A DNA stretch of 8,331 nt from Pseudomonadota bacterium (GTDB lineage: Bacteria > Pseudomonadota > Alphaproteobacteria > Rhizobiales > Methylopilaceae). The notes beneath the pieces are model-generated. The model was given only the letters and a program-made list of their open reading frames with translations. It searched no databases and was not told where the DNA came from. Location: NCBI GenBank assembly GCA_023389135.1, contig JAEWEX010000026.1:1-8331 (forward strand), written 5' to 3'. Numbering within the stretch: position 1 is the stretch's first letter; each line of letters starts with the position of its first letter. A program made the translations under genes and the position numbers. Positions 1 through 7,409 of this stretch are shown here, piece by piece.

Positions 1-47
1 GTTCCGTCCGGCCGTGCGTTCTGCACCTGATGCGCGAGGGCCCCGAG

Positions 48-338
48 ATGACACCGCTCCTTGACGAACGGTCGGTATCCCCAGCCCAGATCAGGGCGGC
101 CCGCGCCTTTCTCGGCTGGTCGACGGCCGATCTTGCGGGGCGCTGCAACCTCTCCGAGGCCCGGGTGAAGTCTGTGGAGGCAGAACGTCCGGAGAACCCT
201 GGCGACCTCCCCCTGCTGCGCGAGATGCTTGAGGCGGAGGGCATCGAGTTCATCGACGAATGCGGTCCGGGGATCCGGCTTCGCCCGCGCCAGACCTACA
301 TCACCGTGGACGAACTGAGCTCCGACAACGATCAGTGA
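48..338 (+). CDS. Small Cro/XRE-type helix-turn-helix DNA-binding protein
   Basis: A 96-residue cytoplasmic protein that is probably a single-domain DNA-binding regulator. Residues about 11-48 read as an XRE/Cro helix-turn-helix: SPAQIRAARAFLGWS, then TADLAGRCNLSEARVKSVE, where other family members have W-S-x-x-x-L-A and a turn before the recognition helix. The tail (LEAEGIEFID, then GPGIRLRP, residues 61-80) is the ending commonly seen in small alphaproteobacterial Cro-like proteins (family knowledge). I chose the ATG at 48 because GAGGG at 36-40 lies 7 nt upstream. The ATG at 30 has no Shine-Dalgarno sequence, although the frame is open to the left edge, so a longer N-terminus cannot be excluded. 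The gene converges on the TetR gene and their stop codons overlap (332-338). Its target is unknown. No toxin partner is visible, but what lies upstream is outside the window. Confidence 0.8.
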   Translation: MTPLLDERSVSPAQIRAARAFLGWSTADLAGRCNLSEARVKSVEAERPENPGDLPLLREMLEAEGIEFIDECGPGIRLRPRQTYITVDELSSDNDQ

Positions 339-943
339 CGGCCGTCACGGCAGACGAAGGCCGCGGCAATGGTGCGGGCGAGCTTGTCCGTGCTGTCGCT
401 GCCGCGGACGAACCACTCCAGCGACCAGTTGAGCGCGCCGATGATGGCGAGCCGCGCCGAGCGCGGGTCCGCGCCTGCGGCCAGCATGCCGGAGGCGGCC
501 GCCTCGTCCACCAGCTTTGCCCACACCCCTTCGTAGTCGCGACGCACCTTCGCCAGGGCGCGGCGCACCTCGGCCGGCGCGTGGGGGAAACATCGGATGT
601 GGGCCGAGGTGAAGTCGCTCTCCAGCAGCAGGGTCTCCAGATGTGCGGCGATGGCGGCCTCGACCCGGAGCGCGGGGGACGCCCCCTCCCCGAGGTCGCG
701 AAGCCGCCGTTCGACCGCCTCGCGGACGCGCTCCACGCCGAGCCGCAGCACCTCGGTGGCGAGTTCGTCCTTGGAGGCGAAGTGGTAGTAGAGGCTGCCG
801 GCCTTCATCCCGGCCTCGGCGGCGATGTCGCGCAGCGACGTCTCCGCATAGCCCCTTGCGCGCAGCAGCCGCGCCGCGATCTCGAGGATCTGCCGGCGCG
901 AGGCGTCGGCCCGGGTTTCCGGCTTTTCGGCCACGGCCGTCAC
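332..943 (-). CDS. TetR/AcrR-family transcriptional repressor
   Basis: A 203-residue TetR-family regulator, a normal length for the family. Residues about 14-60 form the N-terminal DNA-binding domain: SRRQILEIAARLLRARGYAE, then TSLRDIAAEAGMKAGSLYYH, then FASKDEL, matching the family pattern ending G-S-L-Y-Y-H-F-x-S-K-(D/E)-E-L. The remaining helical part (about 65-200, with ALNWSLEWF at 170-178) would be the dimerisation and ligand pocket; acyl-CoA is a likely ligand from context. The start is GTG at 943-941, overlapping the TGA of the acyl-CoA dehydrogenase (GTGA, 4 bp), which suggests translational coupling; a GAGGAAG lies at 963-957. The open frame continues upstream to 1747, but that part is only an alternative reading of the dehydrogenase gene. 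It probably represses its own operon and the divergent carboxylase operon through the palindrome at 2172-2185 (inference). A second in-frame GTG three codons in is an alternative start. Confidence 0.92.
   Translation of the reverse strand: MTAVAEKPETRADASRRQILEIAARLLRARGYAETSLRDIAAEAGMKAGSLYYHFASKDELATEVLRLGVERVREAVERRLRDLGEGASPALRVEAAIAAHLETLLLESDFTSAHIRCFPHAPAEVRRALAKVRRDYEGVWAKLVDEAAASGMLAAGADPRSARLAIIGALNWSLEWFVRGSDSTDKLARTIAAAFVCRDGRH
335..348. repeat. Perfect 14-bp palindrome at convergent gene ends
   Basis: GTGACGGCCGTCAC is self-complementary and sits exactly where the helix-turn-helix gene (stop 336-338) and the TetR gene (stop 334-332) meet tail to tail. As RNA it could fold into a 5-bp stem (GTGAC/GTCAC) with a GGCC loop on either strand. 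That would suit a weak bidirectional terminator, but no T-run follows on either side, so an intrinsic terminator is not demonstrated. Confidence 0.35.
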
Positions 944-2109
944 AGCCGCTTCGCCACTTCCTCGAGCATGACCTCGGTGGCGCCGCCGCCGATGGACTGG
1001 ATGCGCGCGTCGCGGGCCATGCGCTCGATGGCGCATTCGCGCATGTAGCCCATGCCGCCGTGGAACTGCAGGCAGTCGTACATCACCTCGTTGACCAGCT
1101 CGCCGCAATAGGCCTTGGCCATGGACACCTCGCGGGTGGCGTCGATGCCCTGGATGTCGAGCCAGGCGGCGTGCTGGACGAGCTGCCGTCCGGCCTCCAC
1201 CTTCGCCGCCAGCATGGCGAGCCGCTGCCGGATCGCCTGCTTGTCCCACAGCACCCCGCCGAACGCCTTGCGCGACTTCACGTAGTCCAGCGTGATCTCC
1301 AGCGCCGCCTCCGCCTCGCCCATGGCCATGGCGCCGAGCACGATGCGCTCGTTCTGGAAGTTGCGCATGATGGCGTAGAAGCCGCCGCCGACCTCCCCCA
1401 GCACCGCATCCTCCGGAAGCCGGCAGTCCTCGAACACCAACTCCGCCGTGTCGGACGAGCGCCAGCCCTGCTTGTCCAGCGCGCGGCCGACGCGGAAGCC
1501 CGGCGTTCCCTTGGGCACCAGGAACATGGTGACGGACCGGCTCGGCCGGTCGCCCCCGGTCTTGGCGGCGACGCAATAGACGTCGCCCATGACGCCGTTG
1601 GTGATGAACATCTTGGCGCCGTTCAGCACCCACTGGTCGCCCTCGCGGCGCGCCGTGGTGCGGATGCCCTTCACGTCGGAGCCCGCATCGGGCTCCGTCA
1701 CGGCCACCGCCGCGATGGCCTCGCCCGAGACCATCTTCGGCATCCACTCGTCCTTCTGCGCCTTGGTGCCGGCGTTGAAGATGTGGACCGACGCCATGTC
1801 GGTGTGGACCAGCGCGGTGATGGCGACGCCCGAGAACGTGGACCTCCCCAGTTCCTCCGCCAGCACCACCGTCGCCAGGGTGTCCATGGCGGAGCCGCCG
1901 TACTCCTCCGGATAGCGCACGCCGAAGAAGCCGAGATCACCCATCTTGCGCAGCACCGGGCGGGGCGTGAAGCCCTCCTCCTCCCAGGGCGCGGCGTGGG
2001 GCTTGATCTCCTCCTCGACGAAGCGCCGCACCTGGTCGCGCAGCATCTCGTGCTCCTCGCCGAAATAGGGCGAGCGGGCCGTGGGGCGGTTGGAGAGCGG
2101 GTGGGACAT
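940..2109 (-). CDS. Acyl-CoA dehydrogenase (FAD-dependent, IVD/LCAD-like active site)
   Basis: A 389-residue flavoprotein, full length for the family, that would oxidise an acyl-CoA to the 2-enoyl-CoA and pass electrons to electron-transfer flavoprotein. Visible landmarks are the N-terminal helical domain (about 13-130), the FAD-contacting signature AVTEPDAGSD (136-145) with WVLNGAKMFITNG (160-172) in the beta domain, and the C-terminal helical domain with RKAFG (280-284), QFHGGMGYM (348-356) and a final ERMARDARI (362-370). The Glu of the YEGT-type motif found in medium- and short-chain enzymes is replaced: the sequence there is IGGGATEV (373-380). Instead, E254 in NERIVLG sits where isovaleryl-CoA and long-chain enzymes keep their catalytic base. 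This suggests a branched or bulky substrate (inference). The ATG at 2109 has GGAAGG 8 nt upstream (2123-2118). It is the first gene of an operon with the TetR gene and is divergent from the carboxylase genes. The exact substrate is not determinable from sequence. Confidence 0.95.
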   Translation of the reverse strand: MSHPLSNRPTARSPYFGEEHEMLRDQVRRFVEEEIKPHAAPWEEEGFTPRPVLRKMGDLGFFGVRYPEEYGGSAMDTLATVVLAEELGRSTFSGVAITALVHTDMASVHIFNAGTKAQKDEWMPKMVSGEAIAAVAVTEPDAGSDVKGIRTTARREGDQWVLNGAKMFITNGVMGDVYCVAAKTGGDRPSRSVTMFLVPKGTPGFRVGRALDKQGWRSSDTAELVFEDCRLPEDAVLGEVGGGFYAIMRNFQNERIVLGAMAMGEAEAALEITLDYVKSRKAFGGVLWDKQAIRQRLAMLAAKVEAGRQLVQHAAWLDIQGIDATREVSMAKAYCGELVNEVMYDCLQFHGGMGYMRECAIERMARDARIQSIGGGATEVMLEEVAKRL

Positions 2110-2136
2110 GGCGCAGACCTTCCGAGACCGTCACAC

Positions 2137-2166
2137 TTGACGTCACCGCATGACGCCGCCTAACTT
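2137..2166 (+). promoter_or_regulatory. Candidate promoter for the carboxylase operon
   Basis: TTGACG (2137-2142) matches the housekeeping -35 hexamer at five of six positions. TAACTT (2161-2166) follows after 18 bp and is a weak -10. Transcription would start about 2173, inside the palindromic operator, giving a leader of roughly 40 nt before the GTG at 2212. The -10 is poor, so the assignment is tentative. Confidence 0.4.
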
Positions 2167-2171
2167 TATTT

Positions 2172-2185
2172 CTAACGAACGTTAG
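2172..2185. promoter_or_regulatory. Palindromic operator candidate for the TetR repressor
   Basis: CTAACG-AA-CGTTAG is a perfect inverted repeat with 6-bp arms in the 102-bp gap between the dehydrogenase and the carboxylase beta gene. It lies in an AT-richer patch unlike the surrounding GC-rich DNA. A further half-site CTAAC occurs at 2160-2164, so that GCCTAAC (2158-2164) and GTTAGGC (2181-2187) also form a perfect 7-bp inverted repeat spaced by 16 bp. The site overlaps the -10 of the candidate leftward promoter and lies just downstream of the -10 of the rightward one, where a bound repressor would block both. TetR proteins typically bind such short palindromes in divergent regions next to their own operon; assigning this site to the TetR protein here is inference. 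Confidence 0.7.
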
Positions 2186-2207
2186 GCAGATTTACCGGGA
2201 GCGTCAA
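2179..2207 (-). promoter_or_regulatory. Candidate promoter for the dehydrogenase-TetR operon
   Basis: On the minus strand, TTGACG (2207-2202) is followed after 17 bp by TAACGT (2184-2179), whose bases belong to one arm of the palindrome at 2172-2185. The start point would fall near 2172, leaving a leader of about 60 nt before the ATG at 2109. The -35 and spacing are good and the -10 is partial. The overlap with the operator fits autorepression. Confidence 0.4.
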
Positions 2208-2211
2208 TTCC

Positions 2212-3809
2212 GTGCCGGCCCAGCTCGCAACCAGCATCGATCCGTCGGGCCCGGCATTCGCCGCAAATCGCTCGGCCTATGCGGCGCTGACGGATGCGTT
2301 GCGCGCCAGGCTGGCCACGGCGGCGCTCGGCGGCGGCGAGGCGCTGCGCCAGCGGCATCGCGCCCGCGGCAAGATACCCGTGCGGGAGCGTATCGAACTG
2401 CTGCTCGATGCCGGCAGCCCGTTCCTGGAACTGTCGCCGCTGGCGGCGCATGGCCTGTATGGCGGCCAGGTGCCCGCCGCCGGGATCGTAACGGGCATCG
2501 GCATGGTGGAGGGCGTGCCCTGCGCGTTGATCGCCAACGACGCCACCGTCAAGGGCGGCTCGTTCTTCGCGGAGACGGTCCGCAAGCACCTGCGCGCGCA
2601 GGAGATCGCGGAGGAGCACCGCCTGCCCTGCCTCTACCTGGTGGATTGCGGGGGCGCCTACCTGCCGGAGCAGGACCGCGTGTTCCCGGACCGCGATCAT
2701 TTCGGCGGCGCGTTCTACAACCAGTGCCGCATGTCGGCGGCCGGCATCCCGCAGGTCTCGGTGGTGTTCGGCGCCGCCACCGCGGGCGGCGCCTACATCC
2801 CCGCGCTCTCCGACGAGGTGGTGATGGTTCGCGGCACCGGGCGCATCCATCTCGGCGGGCCGCCCATCGTCAAGGCGGCGATCAACGAGGTCGTGGACGG
2901 GGAGGTTCTGGGCGGGGCCGACATGCACACCACCGTCTCCGGCGTCTCGGATCATGTCGCGGCGGACGAGACCGAGGCGCTGGGCAAGCTGCGCTCCATC
3001 GTTGCCGCGTTCCGTCACGTGAGGGCCATCGCGCCGCCGCCGCAGGCGCAGATCGCGCCGGCCCTCGATCCCGCCGAGCTCGACGGCATCGTCACCACCG
3101 ACCTCAAGCGCCCGTTCGACGCCCGCGAGGTGATCGCCCGGCTGGTGGACGACAGCCGGTTCCACGACTTCAAGCCCGACTACGGCGCGACCCTCGTCAC
3201 CGGTTTCGCGCACATCCACGGCTACCCGCTGGGCATCCTCGCCAACAACGGCGTGCTGTTCTCCGAATCCTCGGTCAAGGGCGCGCACTTCATCGAGCTG
3301 TGCGACCAGCGCCAGGTGCCGATCCTGTTCCTCCAGAACATCACCGGCTTCATGGTCGGCACCGAGGCCGAGCGCGGCGGCATCGCCAAGCATTCCGCGA
3401 AGCTGGTCCACGCCGTCTCCAACGCCCGAGTGCCGAAGCTCACGGTCATCACCGGCGGCTCCTACGGCGCCGGCAATTACGGCATGTGCGGGCGCGGCTT
3501 CCGTCCGCGCTTCCTGTTCGCATGGCCCAATGCGCGCATCGCCACCATGAGCCCCGACGTCGCCTCCACCGTGGTCACCGACCTGCGCCGCCAGAGCCTG
3601 AAGGGTGACGCCGGCGACGCGGCGATCGCCGAACTGGACCGCACGACCCGGGCCCAGTTCGAGCAGCAGAGCGACCCGTATTACGCCACCGCGCGGCTAT
3701 GGGACGACGGCATCATCGAGCCGGGCCAGACCCGCGACGTGCTTGGCCTGTGCCTGGCGCTCGCGGCCGGGGAGCCGCGCGACCCCGCGCCGCGCCCGGT
3801 CTACCGGAT

Positions 3810-3813
<4 letters not shown>
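2212..3813 (+). CDS. Acyl-CoA carboxylase beta subunit (carboxyltransferase; methylcrotonyl/geranyl-CoA type)
   Basis: A 533-residue carboxyltransferase subunit, which moves the carboxyl group from carboxybiotin to an acyl-CoA. It carries both crotonase-fold halves: an N-terminal CT domain (about 45-290: RGKIPVRERIELLLD, NDATVKGG, YLVDCGGAYLP, FPDRDHFGG, TAGGAYIPALSDE) and a C-terminal CT domain (about 295-530: LANNGVLFSESSVKGAHFIE, FLQNITGFMVG, GGIAKHSAKLV, GGSYGAGNYGMCGR). The phrases KGGSFF, YLVD.GGA.LP, FPDR.HFG and GI-KH-AKLV, with a final DPYYATARLWDDGIIEP, resemble LiuB/AtuC rather than the propionyl-CoA carboxylase beta or AccD families (family knowledge from memory). The start is GTG at 2212, with GGGAG at 2197-2201. 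The alpha subunit gene overlaps its stop by 4 bp. Methylcrotonyl-CoA and geranyl-CoA enzymes are too similar to separate here; there is no hydratase gene next to it, as there would be in a leucine-degradation operon. Confidence 0.94.
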
Positions 3814-5804
<1,991 letters not shown>

Positions 5805-5870
5805 TCGCATCGCCGGACGCCGCTGCATCCGCGCGGTCCCGGGCCGTGTAGCCTTCCTGAGCCCATGTGT

Positions 5871-5887
5871 TGCGTGTGATCCACGCA
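5871..5887. repeat. Inverted repeat overlapping the -35 of the photolyase promoter
   Basis: TGCGTG (5871-5876) and CACGCA (5882-5887) form a perfect 6-bp inverted repeat separated by TGATC, so the dyad is centred on the -35 element of the sigma-E-like promoter. It could be a regulator site or a chance product of the GC-rich context. No protein can be assigned to it. Confidence 0.3.
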
Positions 5888-5904
5888 TGACCGCATGGCG
5901 TAGA
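5877..5904 (+). promoter_or_regulatory. RpoE (ECF11/ChrR-type) promoter upstream of the photolyase
   Basis: TGATCC at 5877-5882 is followed, 16 bp later, by CGTAGA (5899-5904). This matches the promoter recognised by the alphaproteobacterial group-IV sigma factor RpoE that is held by the zinc anti-sigma factor ChrR: a TGATCC -35 and a CGTA-type -10 (family knowledge). The predicted start point, near 5909-5911, leaves a leader of about 20 nt before the photolyase ATG at 5930. Photolyase is a known member of the Rhodobacter sphaeroides RpoE regulon, so the site and the gene it precedes agree. Neither rpoE nor chrR is in the window. Confidence 0.7.
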
Positions 5905-5929
5905 GGACAGCGACACGGCCAACCGAGAC

Positions 5930-7390
5930 ATGACCGCACCGCGTTCCCCCGAAACGTCCATCGTCTGGTTCCGCGACGACCTGAGGACAGCCGACAATCC
6001 AGCGCTTCATGCGGCGGCCGCCAGCGGCCGGCCGGTGATCGCGCTGTTCGTGCTGGACGAGGTGAGCGAGGGCGTACGGCCGCTGGGCGGCGCCACGCGC
6101 TGGTGGCTCCACGGATCGCTGGAGGCCCTGGCCGAACGGCTGGACAATGTTGGCGTGCCGCTGGTGCTGCGCCGGGGCCCGGCGACGTCCGTGGTCGCGG
6201 ACGCTGTGGATGAGGCCGGGGCCGGCGCGGTATTCTGGAACCGGCGTTACGCCGCCGCCGGGATCGCGGTCGACCGCGCACTCAAGGAAACGCTGACGCG
6301 GGACGGCGTCGAGGTGCAGTCCTTCAATGCCTCGCTGCTGCATGAGCCGTGGGAGGTGCAGACCGCCGCCGGAGCCCCGTTCAAGGTGTTCTCGCCGTTC
6401 TGGCGGGCGGCCCAGGGTCGCGGCGATCCACGGGAGCCGATCCGGGCTCCCACCCGGATCAAGGGCGGGCGGCGGATCGACGGGGATGAGCTGAAGGACT
6501 GGCGCCTCCTGCCGACGCGGCCGGACTGGGCCGGCGGCATCCGCCGCGAATGGACGCCCGGCGAACATGGCGCGCGCCGACGGCTGGGTGCCTTCGTGGA
6601 CGGGAGCATCGACAGCTACGCCGCCGAGCGCGACCGCCCCGACCGCGCCTCGACCTCCATGCTGTCGCCGCATCTGCGGTTCGGCGAGATCGGCCCGGTT
6701 CAGCTCTGGCACGCGGCACGCGCGGCCGAGGCGGACGGCCGGGCGTCCGGCCGGAATGTCGAAAAGTTCCTGAGCGAGCTGGGCTGGCGAGAGTTTTCCT
6801 ACCACCTGCTCTACCACTTCCCCGCCCTCGACCGGACCAACTTCCAGAGCCGCTTCGACGACTTTCCCTGGGCCGGAGACAGCGACGCGCTGACGGCCTG
6901 GCAGCGCGGCATGACCGGCTACCCCATCGTCGACGCCGGCATGCGCCAGCTCTGGCAGACCGGATGGATGCATAACCGCGTGCGCATGGTCGTCGCCTCG
7001 TTCCTGGTGAAGCATCTGCTGATGGACTGGCGGCAGGGCGAGGCATGGTTCTGGGATACGCTGGTGGATGCCGATCCTGCCAACAACCCTGCGTCCTGGC
7101 AGTGGGTGGCTGGATCGGGCGCGGATGCCGCGCCCTATTTCAGGGTCTTCAACCCGATGCTCCAGGGCGAAAAATTCGACGCGGACGGCGACTATGTGCG
7201 CCGTTTCGTGCCTGAGCTGGCGAAGCTGCCTGCAGCGCACATCCACGCACCCTGGGACGCGCCGGCCGACGTCCTCGGCAAAGCCGGCGTGCGCCTCGGC
7301 GACACCTATCCGGCGCCCATGGTCGACCATGGCCGAGCCCGCACCAGGGCGCTCGAGGCGTTCGACCGCATCAAGGCCAGCGCGGCCTGA
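5930..7390 (+). CDS. phrB: Class I deoxyribodipyrimidine photolyase
   Basis: A 486-residue FAD enzyme that uses blue light to split cyclobutane pyrimidine dimers in DNA. The N-terminal Rossmann-like antenna domain (about 8-135) opens with IVWFRDDLRTADNPAL. The C-terminal FAD/DNA domain (about 215-480) contains STSMLSPHLRFGEI (241-254), LGWREFSYHLL (284-294), TGYPIVDAGMRQL (329-341), GWMHNRVRM (345-353), NNPASWQW (385-392) and APYFRVFNP (401-409). The electron-transfer tryptophan chain of E. coli PhrB (W306, W359, W382) is conserved as W314, W367 and W390. N386 matches N378 near flavin N5, and E283 and W286 match the dimer-contacting E274 and W277. It should therefore be an active CPD photolyase. 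The antenna cofactor (MTHF, 8-HDF or other) cannot be read. The ATG at 5930 has only a weak GAG upstream. It is first in an operon with the FAD oxidoreductase gene 19 bp downstream, behind a sigma-E-like promoter. Confidence 0.96.
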   Translation: MTAPRSPETSIVWFRDDLRTADNPALHAAAASGRPVIALFVLDEVSEGVRPLGGATRWWLHGSLEALAERLDNVGVPLVLRRGPATSVVADAVDEAGAGAVFWNRRYAAAGIAVDRALKETLTRDGVEVQSFNASLLHEPWEVQTAAGAPFKVFSPFWRAAQGRGDPREPIRAPTRIKGGRRIDGDELKDWRLLPTRPDWAGGIRREWTPGEHGARRRLGAFVDGSIDSYAAERDRPDRASTSMLSPHLRFGEIGPVQLWHAARAAEADGRASGRNVEKFLSELGWREFSYHLLYHFPALDRTNFQSRFDDFPWAGDSDALTAWQRGMTGYPIVDAGMRQLWQTGWMHNRVRMVVASFLVKHLLMDWRQGEAWFWDTLVDADPANNPASWQWVAGSGADAAPYFRVFNPMLQGEKFDADGDYVRRFVPELAKLPAAHIHAPWDAPADVLGKAGVRLGDTYPAPMVDHGRARTRALEAFDRIKASAA

Positions 7391-7409
7391 CGAAACCCGG
7401 GGAAATTTC

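Noticed and set aside
30..47. Upstream ATG at 30 as the start of the helix-turn-helix gene
   Set aside because: It has no Shine-Dalgarno sequence, while the ATG at 48 has GAGGG at good spacing. A TGATG overlap with an unseen upstream gene ending at 30 cannot be excluded, because only nine codons of that frame are in the window.
944..1747. N-terminal extension of the TetR reading frame up to 1747
   Set aside because: The extension is an out-of-frame reading of the dehydrogenase gene with low-complexity Arg/Gly/His-rich sequence. The TetR domain begins right after the GTG at 943.
940..2109. Calling the dehydrogenase isovaleryl-CoA dehydrogenase (LiuA)
   Set aside because: The catalytic-base position agrees, but other stretches do not look like the highly conserved isovaleryl-CoA dehydrogenase sequence, and many acyl-CoA dehydrogenases share the IGGG-type ending. 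Only the general family is supported.
2138..2145. TGACGTCA 8-bp palindrome in the divergent region
   Set aside because: It overlaps the candidate -35 and has no second copy nearby. An 8-bp palindrome alone is not evidence of a binding site.
2182..3411. 409-codon antisense open frame opposite the beta subunit gene
   Set aside because: It has no recognisable motif and is a compositional shadow of the carboxyltransferase gene.
3699..3809. 37-residue N-terminal extension of the carboxylase alpha subunit
   Set aside because: It lies wholly inside the beta gene in another frame. The biotin carboxylase domain starts within a few residues of the GTG at 3810.
5805..5870. Intrinsic terminator after the carboxylase operon
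   Set aside because: The best hairpin (around 5834-5846, CGGTC-CCG-GGCCG) has a 5-bp stem with a T-G pair and no T-run, which is too weak to call.
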